From JBFMHP01 sp040752855 (GTDB taxonomy: Bacteria; Pseudomonadota; Gammaproteobacteria; RBG-16-57-12): a DNA stretch of 22,103 nt. The first letter of the stretch is position 1; every line of letters starts with the position of its first letter. Shown here one piece after another: positions 14,504-22,043 of this stretch. The notes under the pieces were generated by a model that saw only the letters and a list, made by a program, of their open reading frames with translations, was not told the DNA's origin and did not search any database. The stretch spans positions 1 to 22,103 of the forward strand of contig JBFMHP010000036.1 in the NCBI GenBank assembly GCA_040752855.1, given 5' to 3'. Made by a program: the position numbers and the translations under genes.

Positions 14504-16072
14504 ATGAAAATCAATCATCCGGTCACGGGTCGGGAAAACAATTTTCCAGAGCGGTCGATCATCATCTCGACCACCGACCTCAAGGGCATCATCACGCATG
14601 CCAACGAGGATTTCTGCAAGATCGCAGGCTTCAGCGAAGAAGAGCTGCTCCACAAGAACCACAACATCGTTCGCCACCCCGACATCCCGCCCCTTGCCTT
14701 CGCCGATCTCTGGGAGACCCTGAAAAAAGGCGACTCCTGGATGGGCATCGTCAAGAACCGCTGCAAGAACGGTGATCACTACTGGGTGGATGCCTTCGTC
14801 ACCCCGATTTACGAGAACGGCCGGGGCACCGGCTATCAATCGGTGCGTGTCAAACCGGACCGTCGCCTGGTCGAGCGGGCGGACGCCTTGTACACACAAG
14901 TCAACGCCGGGAAGATCCCGCGCCTCAATGCCTGGTGGTACAGCACCAAGGCGCGCACCATCGCCGGATTGATCGGCCTGGGCAGCGCCGTGGTCTTGAT
15001 GTTTGGTCTGTTCGGCAATGCGTCACCGGGCATGCTCATGAGCGCGGAATTGGCGACACTATTACTTGCCGCAGTATTGGGCCAGATCATCTGCCACCCC
15101 ATGGATCAGGCGCTGAAAACGGCGCGCAGCGTGGTGGATAACAAGATCATGCAATACGTCTACACGGGCCGCCTAGACGATGCCGGAGCGATTGAATTGG
15201 CCATCAAATTCCTACAGGCGAAGATCCGCACCGTGCTCTGCCGCATCGACGAGGCCTCCTCGGTCGTTGCCAATGCCGCACAGCTCAGCGCCCAATCCGC
15301 GGAACTCACGGAACAGGGCATCAAGCAGCAGCACAACGAAACCGACCAGCTGGCCACCGCCATCAGTGAGATGGCCGCCACGGCCAATGAAGTGGCGCAC
15401 AACGCGCTGCAAGCGGCGCAGTCAACCTCCGAAGCCGACCGAACCTCCAAAGACGCCAAGAACATCGTCGAATCCGCCACCCGCACGATCCAATCGCTGG
15501 CGGAGGAAGTCGCGCAGGCCGCCGAAGTCATCCTGCGCCTCAAGCAAGACAGCGAAGGCATCGGCACGGTGGTTGACGCCATTCGCGGCATCGCCGAACA
15601 AACCAATCTGCTCGCGCTCAACGCTGCCATCGAGGCTGCGCGCGCAGGCGAACAGGGACGCGGTTTTGCCGTGGTCGCCGATGAAGTGCGCTCGCTGGCC
15701 AACCGCACGCAGGAATCCACCGTTGAGATCCAAAAGATGATCGAGAAACTGCAAGCGGCCGCCAGCCAGGCCGCCACCGTGATGGAAAACGGGCGCAAAA
15801 AGGCGGAGGACAGCGTCAGCGAGGCCGGCAAGGTCAATACATCGCTCAGTCAGATCGCGGAGGTCGTCGGTGCGATCACTGATCGCAATCATCAGATCGC
15901 CTCGGCCGCCGAAGAGCAGAGCGCGGTGGCCAATGAACTCCAGCGCAACATCGAATCAATCTCCGAGATCGCCTTCCAGACGACCACCGAGGCCTCCCAT
16001 ACCTCGGAGCAGAGCGAACAACTGCTCAAGCTCGCCGGCGAACTGCAATCGCTGACGCATCAATTCAAATAA
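14504..16072 (+). CDS. Aer-like PAS-domain methyl-accepting chemotaxis protein
   Basis: Membrane chemoreceptor of 522 residues, probably for aerotaxis or redox taxis. An N-terminal cytoplasmic PAS domain (about 10-120) has the Aer features STTDLKGIITHANEDF, HNIVRHPDIPPLAFADLW and NRCKNGDHYWVDAFVTPIY, the pocket that binds FAD in Aer. Two closely spaced membrane segments follow (about 152-170 and 180-197), with only a short external turn, so there is no periplasmic sensor. I see no clear HAMP signature after them. The long coiled-coil signalling domain has the conserved tip AIRGIAEQTNLLALNAAIEA...RGFAVVADEVR (about 365-405). A sigma-28 type promoter lies upstream, and no che genes are nearby. 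Confidence 0.93.
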   Translation: MKINHPVTGRENNFPERSIIISTTDLKGIITHANEDFCKIAGFSEEELLHKNHNIVRHPDIPPLAFADLWETLKKGDSWMGIVKNRCKNGDHYWVDAFVTPIYENGRGTGYQSVRVKPDRRLVERADALYTQVNAGKIPRLNAWWYSTKARTIAGLIGLGSAVVLMFGLFGNASPGMLMSAELATLLLAAVLGQIICHPMDQALKTARSVVDNKIMQYVYTGRLDDAGAIELAIKFLQAKIRTVLCRIDEASSVVANAAQLSAQSAELTEQGIKQQHNETDQLATAISEMAATANEVAHNALQAAQSTSEADRTSKDAKNIVESATRTIQSLAEEVAQAAEVILRLKQDSEGIGTVVDAIRGIAEQTNLLALNAAIEAARAGEQGRGFAVVADEVRSLANRTQESTVEIQKMIEKLQAAASQAATVMENGRKKAEDSVSEAGKVNTSLSQIAEVVGAITDRNHQIASAAEEQSAVANELQRNIESISEIAFQTTTEASHTSEQSEQLLKLAGELQSLTHQFK

Positions 16073-16093
16073 GCTCGTATTCTCTGAACAACG

Positions 16094-16128
16094 CCTCTGC
16101 GCTATGATCACCACCTTCAGCGCAGAGG
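16094..16128 (+). promoter_or_regulatory. Hairpin covering the Shine-Dalgarno of the SDR gene
   Basis: CCTCTGCGCT (16094-16103) and AGCGCAGAGG (16119-16128) form a perfect 10-bp stem with a 15-nt loop. The right arm contains the AGAGG that serves as Shine-Dalgarno for the GTG start at 16138. There is no T-run after it, so it is not a standard terminator. As RNA it would hide the ribosome binding site, suggesting control of translation. Confidence 0.55.
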
Positions 16129-16137
16129 TATCAACCC

Positions 16138-16998
16138 GTGTCGATTCCGAATCACGATAAAACCATACTCATCACCGGCTGCAGCAGCGGCATCGGCGCA
16201 TGCGCGGCGCGCACGCTGCAAGCGCGCGGTTATCGGGTGATCGCCACCGCACGCAAGGCGCAGGATGTGATGCAACTCAAAGCGGAAGGATTCACCGCCG
16301 TGCCGCTCGATCTGAATGATTCGAACTCGATACAATCGGCGGTGGCGCAAATCCTGGAGATCACCGGAGGCAACCTCTACGCCCTGTTCAACAACGCCGC
16401 CTACGGCCAGCCCGGCGCGGTGGAGGATCTGCGCCGCGAGGTGCTGCGCGCGCAATTTGAAACCAATCTGTTCGGCACCCTCGAGCTGACCAACGCCGTG
16501 ATCCCGATCATGCGCCGGCAGGGTTACGGACGCATCATCCAGAACAGCTCGGTGCTGGGACTGTTCGCCATGCCCTATCGCGGCGCGTACAACGCGAGCA
16601 AGTTCGCGCTCGAAGGCATCACCGACACGCTGCGCCTCGAGCTGCGCGGCAGCGGCATCCACATCTCGCTGATCGAACCGGGGCCGATTAAAAGCGCCTT
16701 TCGCAAAAACGCCATGCAACACTTCTTTGCCAACATCGACCGCGAGCACAGCTTTCACCGCAAGGTCTATCAAGGCGTGGAACAGCGCCTGGCCAAGCCC
16801 GGTCCCGCCGCGCCGTTTACCTTGCCGCCGGAGGCGGTAGTGGAAAAACTCATCCACGCCCTCGAGGCGAGGCACCCTAAGCGGCGTTATTACGTCACCG
16901 TGCCGACACACCTCTTCGCCAGGCTCCGTCGCATCCTCCCCACCGCCGCGATGGATGCCATCGCGCGCCTGGTTTCCAAGGACGAAAACCGTGAATAA
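16138..16998 (+). CDS. Short-chain dehydrogenase/reductase
   Basis: Classical SDR of 286 residues, an NAD(P)-dependent oxidoreductase. The Rossmann motif TGCSSGIG is at 13-20, NNAAYG at 85-90, and the catalytic set is Asn110, Ser138 (NSSVLG), Tyr151 and Lys155 (YNASK). After that comes EPGPIKSAF, a usual substrate-loop start. The C-terminal part (PPEAVVEKLIHALEARHPKRRYYV) is typical of SDRs related to short-chain alcohol or retinol-type dehydrogenases; the substrate cannot be read. Arg39 after the second strand (TARK) suggests an NADPH preference. The start is GTG at 16138 with GAGG 9 nt upstream; no alternative ATG is suitable. It is 65 bp after the chemoreceptor, with a hairpin between, so it may share the transcript. 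Two REP copies follow the stop. Confidence 0.93.
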   Translation: MSIPNHDKTILITGCSSGIGACAARTLQARGYRVIATARKAQDVMQLKAEGFTAVPLDLNDSNSIQSAVAQILEITGGNLYALFNNAAYGQPGAVEDLRREVLRAQFETNLFGTLELTNAVIPIMRRQGYGRIIQNSSVLGLFAMPYRGAYNASKFALEGITDTLRLELRGSGIHISLIEPGPIKSAFRKNAMQHFFANIDREHSFHRKVYQGVEQRLAKPGPAAPFTLPPEAVVEKLIHALEARHPKRRYYVTVPTHLFARLRRILPTAAMDAIARLVSKDENRE

Positions 16999-17000
16999 CC

Positions 17001-17056
17001 GTAGGAGCCTGCCCTGCAGGCGATTACCGTCATTCGCGAGCAGGGCTCGCCCCTAC
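17001..17056. repeat. REP-like element, copy with degenerate outer stem
   Basis: Same family as 5477-5722, starting 2 bp after the SDR stop codon. The inner hairpins GCCTGC/GCAGGC and GCGAGC/GCTCGC are intact, the linker is one base shorter (GATTACCGTCATTC), and the right end reads CCCTAC in place of TCCTAC, so the outer stem has one mismatch. Confidence 0.9.
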
Positions 17057-17073
17057 GATCGCCCGACAATCCC

Positions 17074-17129
17074 GTAGGAGCCTGCCCCGCAGGCGATTAC
17101 CGTCATTCGCGAGCAGGGCTCGCTCCTAC
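17074..17129. repeat. REP-like element overlapping the menA 3' end
   Basis: Same orientation as the copy at 17001 and 73 bp from it start to start. Loop variant CCC, linker as in the neighbour, outer ends GTAGGA and TCCTAC intact. It overlaps the last codons of the convergent prenyltransferase gene, whose stop codon lies within the linker of the element. Confidence 0.92.
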
Positions 17130-18059
17130 AAACAGCACAAGGCTCATCAACACCCCCAGCACCATCCCCGCCAGTATCGTCAACCGGATCGCCGGGGCGA
17201 GCTGCTGCGGCGTGCGGGCGAATTTGAAGAGCTGTAACGCGGCAATGCCGGACAATGGCAAGGCGCACAGGCCCACCAGCAGCCAGGGTTCCAGCATGAG
17301 CGCAACAGTGGTCAACCACCCATACGAAACCGCCGCGATCAGCACATACCCCCACGGCGCACGCTGCGCGCCCAGCCGCACCACCCAGTGATGCTTGCCG
17401 CAGGCCTCATCGGCGCGGCGATCCGGGAATTGATTGATGTAGAGCAGATTGGTGATCAGCAAGCCATACGGCACGCCGATAAGCACCGGCAACCAATCGA
17501 AGGTGGCGCGCTGCACCACGTCCGCGCCCACCGGGATCAACACCCCGAAGCCGAGCCCGACGCAAAGCTCGCCCATTCCGCGACTGTTGAGCTTGAGCGG
17601 CGGCGCGGAATACGCCCAGCCGATGAGCAAGCCGAGCAACCCTACCCATAGCAGACGCGGGGTCGCGACCGTCATCAACACCACACCGATTACGGCCGCC
17701 GCTCCCAGCAAGGCGGCGCCATAGATCGCTGTCTGCCGTGGCGTGAGCAGCCCGTTCTGGATAAAACGGCTGCCGCCGGTGAAAGGATAGATACGTTCCT
17801 GATTAAGATCGTCGGTCCCGCTTAAAGAATCGTAATAGTCATTGAGCACATTGATGCCGGCATGGGCCAGCAGCGCGCCCAGCACGGTCAGAAAAGCCCA
17901 GGCATAGTTCAGGTCGATCCCGGAAAACGACGCGGCGGCGATACCCATGAGCGCCGGCACCAGCGCGGCGGTCAGAAACGGCGGGCGCGTGGCGAGCACA
18001 TATTTCTTCACCCCGCGCAGCGTCGCAGGCCCGGGCTCACGAATGGCTGTCGCTGTCAT
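17103..18059 (-). CDS. menA: MenA-type UbiA-family prenyltransferase
   Basis: Integral membrane prenyltransferase of 318 residues with about eight or nine hydrophobic helices. The two Asp-rich, Mg-prenyl-diphosphate binding motifs are present: NDYYDSLSGTDD (73-84) and DRRADEACGKHH (about 212-223). The overall pattern (TRPPFLTAALVPALMG near the start, NDYYD, GGSRFIQNG) is that of 1,4-dihydroxy-2-naphthoate polyprenyltransferase, the membrane step of menaquinone synthesis. No other men genes are visible, so another UbiA-type role is possible. The ATG at 18059 has GAGG 6 nt upstream. The last residues, VGASPARE, and the stop codon are read from a REP element, so the C-terminus has been replaced or extended by the repeat. 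Confidence 0.82.
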   Translation of the reverse strand: MTATAIREPGPATLRGVKKYVLATRPPFLTAALVPALMGIAAASFSGIDLNYAWAFLTVLGALLAHAGINVLNDYYDSLSGTDDLNQERIYPFTGGSRFIQNGLLTPRQTAIYGAALLGAAAVIGVVLMTVATPRLLWVGLLGLLIGWAYSAPPLKLNSRGMGELCVGLGFGVLIPVGADVVQRATFDWLPVLIGVPYGLLITNLLYINQFPDRRADEACGKHHWVVRLGAQRAPWGYVLIAAVSYGWLTTVALMLEPWLLVGLCALPLSGIAALQLFKFARTPQQLAPAIRLTILAGMVLGVLMSLVLFVGASPARE

Positions 18060-18088
18060 GCCGACCTCGATTACAATCCGTCATGTGT

Positions 18089-18116
18089 TTGACAAAAAGC
18101 GCCCTGAGAATATCAA
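18089..18116 (+). promoter_or_regulatory. Candidate sigma-70 promoter for transaldolase
   Basis: A perfect TTGACA at 18089-18094 is followed after 16 nt by TATCAA at 18111-18116 (4 of 6 matches to the -10). It would leave a leader of about 135 nt before the transaldolase ATG. A second -10-like TATAGT at 18138-18143 has no -35 at the right distance. The divergent menA start is 30 bp upstream of the -35. Confidence 0.5.
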
Positions 18117-18256
18117 ACCCCTTATCAATCATCGCGGTATAGTTAAAGTAAGCCTCTCCCTTGCCGATGACCTCAGCATATCAGATAGGAGTTGGCCGGG
18201 AACGCGCACCGCGACACTGGAAACTCACAGCCTAACACCCGAGGAGGAGCTTCAAA

Positions 18257-19399
18257 ATGAGCAAGAATCCACTGCAATCACTCGCCGATTTCGACCAGAG
18301 CGTGTGGTACGACAACATCCAGCGCTCCATGCTCACCAACGGCGAGCTCAAGCGCATGATTCAACAAGACGGCCTGCGCGGCATGACCTCCAATCCGAGC
18401 ATCTTCGAAAAGGCGATCGCCGGCAGCCGCGATTACGAAGATAGCATGGCCAAGATCCTGAAGACCGGAAAAGACCTCAGCAGCAAAGACATCTTCTACC
18501 TGCTGGCCATCGAAGACATCCAGCTGGCCGCCGACATCTTTCACGATACTTACCGCGCCACCAAAGGGCGCGATGGTTACATCAGCCTCGAGGTCTCCCC
18601 CACGCTGGCGCACGATGCCCAAGGCACCATCGCTGAGGCGCGTGATCTGGTCAAGCGCGTCAACCGCGCCAATCTCATGATCAAGGTGCCCGCCACCATC
18701 GCGGGGCTGGAGGCCATCGAAACCCTGACCAGCGAGGGCGTCAACATCAACGCCACGTTGCTCTTCTCGGTCGAGCGCTACAAGGCGGTCGTGGAGGCCT
18801 ACATCAAAGGACTGGAAAAGCGCCGCGCCGCGGGCGGCAAGATCGACAACATCGCCTCGGTGGCGAGCTTCTTCGTCAGCCGCGTGGACAGCGCCGTCGA
18901 CAAGATCCTGGAAACGAAGATCGCCAACGGCGGCGATGCGGCGCGCTTGAAGGGCCTGCTCTACAAGGCCGCCATCTCCAACGCCAAGGCCGCGTATCAA
19001 GCCTACAAAGATCTGTTCAACTCGCCGCGTTTCGCCGCCCTGAAGCAACACCAGGCACAGCCGCAGCGCCTGTTGTGGGCGAGCACCGGCGTAAAGAACC
19101 CGGCGCTGAGCGACGTGCTCTACATCGAAGAGTTGATCGGCGCGGAGACCGTCTCGACCATTCCGCCGGCCACCTACAATGCCTTCCGCGATCACGGCAA
19201 GCCGCGCGCCAGCCTGATGGAGAATCACGGCGAGGCGCATCGCGTGCTGGAAGGGCTGGCCGCCGCCGGGATCGACCTCAAGGCCATCACCGACGAACTG
19301 GAGGCTAAAGGCGTCGAGCTTTTTGCCGATGCCTTCAGTAGCTTGCTTGCCGCCATCGATAACAAAAAGGCATCCAGCAAGCGCGCGAGTACCGCTTGA
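18257..19399 (+). CDS. tal: Transaldolase
   Basis: Cytoplasmic enzyme of the non-oxidative pentose phosphate pathway that moves a dihydroxyacetone unit from sedoheptulose-7-phosphate to glyceraldehyde-3-phosphate. At 380 residues it belongs to the longer Tal subfamily found in mycobacteria, cyanobacteria and many proteobacteria. The Schiff-base Lys is Lys143 in LMIKVPAT; other conserved blocks are GMTSNPSIFEKAI (42-54), EVSPTLAHD (112-120), GVNINATLLFS and ASVASFFVSRVD. The start has a strong AGGAGG about 9 nt upstream. It stands alone, with its own candidate promoter and a clear terminator, so it is a single-gene unit. The C-terminus (KKASSKRASTA) is a short basic tail beyond the enzyme fold. 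Confidence 0.95.
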   Translation: MSKNPLQSLADFDQSVWYDNIQRSMLTNGELKRMIQQDGLRGMTSNPSIFEKAIAGSRDYEDSMAKILKTGKDLSSKDIFYLLAIEDIQLAADIFHDTYRATKGRDGYISLEVSPTLAHDAQGTIAEARDLVKRVNRANLMIKVPATIAGLEAIETLTSEGVNINATLLFSVERYKAVVEAYIKGLEKRRAAGGKIDNIASVASFFVSRVDSAVDKILETKIANGGDAARLKGLLYKAAISNAKAAYQAYKDLFNSPRFAALKQHQAQPQRLLWASTGVKNPALSDVLYIEELIGAETVSTIPPATYNAFRDHGKPRASLMENHGEAHRVLEGLAAAGIDLKAITDELEAKGVELFADAFSSLLAAIDNKKASSKRASTA

Positions 19400-19432
19400 T
19401 CGCCCTCCCTTGAGAGCGTGCTCGATACCATT

Positions 19433-19457
19433 AAAGCGCCGCAAGGCGCTTTTTTTT
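19433..19457 (+). terminator. Rho-independent terminator of tal
   Basis: AAAGCGCC-GCAA-GGCGCTTT followed by further T residues: an 8-bp stem with a GNRA-type GCAA tetraloop and a run of eight T, about 35 bp after the transaldolase stop. This is a textbook intrinsic terminator. Confidence 0.9.
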
Positions 19458-19475
19458 GCCTTCATTTTAATCAAG

Positions 19476-19513
19476 CCCCTCTCCCGCAAGCGGGAGAGGG
19501 GTCGGGGTGAGGG
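19476..19513. repeat. CTCTCCC-type intergenic palindrome
   Basis: CCCCTCTCCCGC-AA-GCGGGAGAGGGG is a perfect 12-bp inverted repeat, followed by TCGGGGTGAGGG. The same head-plus-tail design is found twice, inverted, at 21924-22021. It resembles a widespread proteobacterial intergenic repeat. It lies between the tal terminator and the next gene. Confidence 0.8.
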
Positions 19514-19585
19514 TGCCGAGTAAGGGCATCGGAACCCGCAAACCATCTATTTTGTTTTCGGCGCAATACCCACTAAACTCGCCCC

Positions 19586-20728
19586 ATGCATTTCGAATTC
19601 TGCACCGACATCACCCGCATCGCCGCCCAAGACTGGAACCGCTTGAGCGGCACCGATCATCCGTTCACGCGCCATGAATTCCTCGCTGCGCTGGAGCGCA
19701 ACGACTGCGCCACTGCGCGCTACGGCTGGCACCCGCAGCACATCCTCGGCTACGACGCGCACGGCGCGCTGCGCGCCGCCGTCCCCGCCTACTGCAAGGA
19801 CAACTCCTACGGCGAACTGGTGTTCGACTGGTCCTGGGCCGATGCCTACAAACGCGCCGGACTGACCTATTATCCCAAGCTGGTCGTGGCGGTGCCCTAT
19901 ACCCCCGCCACCGGCGCGCGTCTGTTGCTTGATACGCCCGAGCAGAAACCGCAGGTCATCGACGAATTGTTGCCGTGGCTGAAACAACAGCTCGAACCAC
20001 GCCAAATCTCGGGGCTGCACTGGCTGTTTCCCGATGAAGATGAACTCCGCCTGCTGCAACCGCACCTGCGCCCGCGCATCGACTGCCAATATCACTGGCA
20101 CAACCGCGGCTATCAAGGCTTCGAGGATTTTCTCTTAACTCTGAGTTCGGCAAAACGGAAAAACATCCGGCGTGAACGACGCAAAGTAACCGAACAAGGC
20201 ATCGATATCGAGCGGCACTCGGGCACGGAAATGGATGAAGGTCTATGGGATATCGTGCACCGATGTTATCTCGCCACCTTCGAAAAGAAATGGGGCATGG
20301 CGACCTTGTCGCGCGCATTTTTCGCCGAACTCGGCCAGACCATGGGCGAACAGCTGCTCGTGATCCTGGCCCGACGCGCGGGTCGCTATATCGCCGCCGC
20401 GATTTGCTTCCGCAGCGATGATTGTCTCTATGGCCGACATTGGGGCAGCCTGGAGCCGGTCGACTGCCTGCACTTCGAGCTGTGTTATTACCAAGGCATC
20501 GAATACTGCATCGAACACGGTTTGGCGCGCTTCGAGCCCGGCGCGCAGGGCGAATACAAGATCAGCCGCGGCTTCGAACCCACACAGACCAATTCCGCAC
20601 ACTGGCTGCGCGATGCGCGCTTTCAACAGGCGATCGAATTTTATTTGCGTGAAGAGGCGGTGCACGTGCGCGGCGCCATGGCGCAGTTGCGCGAGCATGT
20701 GCCGTTCCGCAAGGATTTGCCGGTGTAA
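19586..20728 (+). CDS. FemAB-like / GNAT-fold acyltransferase (COG3146-type)
   Basis: Cytoplasmic protein of 380 residues in the family often annotated as 'peptidogalycan biosynthesis protein' or GNAT N-acetyltransferase. Recognisable blocks are DWNRLSGTDHPFTRHEFLAALE (16-37), a central FDWSWADAYKRAGLTYYPKLVVAVPYTPATG, the basic stretch SSAKRKNIRRERRK, and near the C-terminus LYGRHWGSLEP, LHFELCYYQGIEYCIEHGL and FEPGAQGEYKISRGFEP. These match the duplicated GNAT fold of FemAB-like enzymes, which use aminoacyl-tRNA or acyl-CoA donors. The true substrate is not established. No Shine-Dalgarno is obvious before the ATG. It is monocistronic and its stop is 1 bp from the convergent HD-GYP gene's stop. 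Confidence 0.88.
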   Translation: MHFEFCTDITRIAAQDWNRLSGTDHPFTRHEFLAALERNDCATARYGWHPQHILGYDAHGALRAAVPAYCKDNSYGELVFDWSWADAYKRAGLTYYPKLVVAVPYTPATGARLLLDTPEQKPQVIDELLPWLKQQLEPRQISGLHWLFPDEDELRLLQPHLRPRIDCQYHWHNRGYQGFEDFLLTLSSAKRKNIRRERRKVTEQGIDIERHSGTEMDEGLWDIVHRCYLATFEKKWGMATLSRAFFAELGQTMGEQLLVILARRAGRYIAAAICFRSDDCLYGRHWGSLEPVDCLHFELCYYQGIEYCIEHGLARFEPGAQGEYKISRGFEPTQTNSAHWLRDARFQQAIEFYLREEAVHVRGAMAQLREHVPFRKDLPV

Positions 20729-20729
20729 C

Positions 20730-21830
20730 TCAAGTCGCCTGATCCAGGCTGTAGCGCTGATACGCCTCGATAAACCCATCGACCATCGCCGGGTCCAGCT
20801 CCTTGCCCGCCATGGCCTTCAAGCGTTCGATCGCTGATTCGCGGGATATCTTCGGAAGATAGGCACGGTGCGTGGCCAAGGCATCATAGGCATCCGCCAC
20901 GGCAATGACGCGCGCCAGGATGGGTATTTGATTGCCTTGGAGGCCCTCCGGATAGCCGCTGCCGTCATAATGCTCATGATGATGGCGGATCACCGGCATG
21001 CAATCCTTGAGCTGCTTTATGTTACTGAGAATCTGGCAGCTCAGATCGACATGGCGTTTGATGATTTCTCCTTGCTCCTGATCGCTGAGATCCGCGCGCT
21101 GCACCAGCTCATCGCTGATCCCGATCATGCCGACATCGTGCAGCATCGCCGCGAGCTTAAGCGTCCCCAGCAATTTGGGCGGCATGCCCATCACCCGCGC
21201 GATGCCCACACTGTAGTTCACCACCCGGCGCGCATGCCCCTTGGTCGCCTGGTCGCGCAGATCCATGGCCTCGGCCAGCGACTGCACCGTGGAATGAAAC
21301 GCCGCACGCAGATCCTGATAAAGCCGGGCGTTTTCGATCGCCACCGCCACCTGGTTGGCCAGTGCCGTCAGAAAATCCTGGTCTTCCTCACCGAAGGCAA
21401 TTCCAATCTTGTTGATCGCCTGGAGCACGCCGATCAGGCGATTCTTGATGCACACCGGCACACACAGGATATCGCGCGTGATGAAGCCGCTCTTGCGATC
21501 GACGCGCGCGGTGAACCGTGGATCGAGATTGACATCGGGCACGATCAGCGGCGCGTTGTGCTCCGCCACCCAGCCCGCGATGCCCTCGCCTTTTTTCAGG
21601 CGAATCTGCTTAACCTCTTCGCCGCGTTCGCCCGTGGCGGTATCGAAATACAGTTCACCGCTGGCCTCATCGAGCAGCAACAGACTGGCCTGCTCCGCGA
21701 GCACCAGCCGCTTCGCCGCCTCAATGGTCCTCGCCTCGATTTCGCTCAGATCCAACGAGGTGTTGACGATCGCCAGGGTGTCGATAAGGGTCTTGAGCTT
21801 GTCCGTCTCACCGGGATGTTCGTGAGGCAT
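20730..21830 (-). CDS. GAF-HD-GYP protein, putative c-di-GMP phosphodiesterase
   Basis: Cytoplasmic signalling protein of 366 residues with no membrane segment. An N-terminal GAF domain (about 15-170; LLLDEASGELYFDTATG, GEGIAGWVAEHNAPLIVPDV) is followed by an HD-GYP domain (about 175-360). Active-site elements are KGHARRV (198-203), HD at 231-232, the HHHE of 283-286 leading to YDGSGYPEG (288-296) and ADAYDAL (312-318). HD-GYP enzymes open c-di-GMP. The usual HDxGK reads HDVGM here, so the Lys235 position is Met; the metal-binding His/Asp residues are kept, so activity is likely but not assured. A run of G before the ATG at 21830 serves as Shine-Dalgarno. It is a possible partner of the c-di-GMP-responsive MshE in this window. 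Confidence 0.92.
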   Translation of the reverse strand: MPHEHPGETDKLKTLIDTLAIVNTSLDLSEIEARTIEAAKRLVLAEQASLLLLDEASGELYFDTATGERGEEVKQIRLKKGEGIAGWVAEHNAPLIVPDVNLDPRFTARVDRKSGFITRDILCVPVCIKNRLIGVLQAINKIGIAFGEEDQDFLTALANQVAVAIENARLYQDLRAAFHSTVQSLAEAMDLRDQATKGHARRVVNYSVGIARVMGMPPKLLGTLKLAAMLHDVGMIGISDELVQRADLSDQEQGEIIKRHVDLSCQILSNIKQLKDCMPVIRHHHEHYDGSGYPEGLQGNQIPILARVIAVADAYDALATHRAYLPKISRESAIERLKAMAGKELDPAMVDGFIEAYQRYSLDQAT

Positions 21831-21923
21831 CTTGCCCCCCCAAATTGCTTTAGATATCCACTATATCGGACATTACGGACGAATCTGAAAAAGACCGCGG
21901 CGGGCTCGGTTAACCTTGGAAAC

Positions 21924-22021
21924 TCCCTCTCCCTCAGGGAGAGGGCTGGGGGTGAGGGGATAAATGTAACACTGCCCGGTTTTATCCCCTCATCCTAACC
22001 TTCTCCCTGGGGGAGAAGGGA
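21924..22021. repeat. Inverted pair of CTCTCCC-type palindromic repeats
   Basis: Unit A (21924-21960) has a CCCTCTCCCT/AGGGAGAGGG hairpin followed by CTGGGGGTGAGGGGA. Unit B (21985-22021) is a diverged copy of the same design in opposite orientation (TCCCCTCATCC, then CTTCTCCC/GGGAGAAGG). They are separated by 24 nt, so the pair can also fold on itself, a BIME-like arrangement. It is related to the single copy at 19476. Confidence 0.82.
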
Positions 22022-22043
22022 CTGAACCCAATTTTTCTTCGAG

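Noticed and set aside
18278..19546. A 422-codon minus-strand frame opposite transaldolase
   Set aside because: It is antisense to a complete transaldolase and reads through its terminator; no recognisable domain.
21858..21900. A sigma-70 promoter for the HD-GYP gene based on TATAGT on the minus strand
   Set aside because: The -10 is a 5/6 match, but no acceptable -35 lies 16-18 nt upstream.
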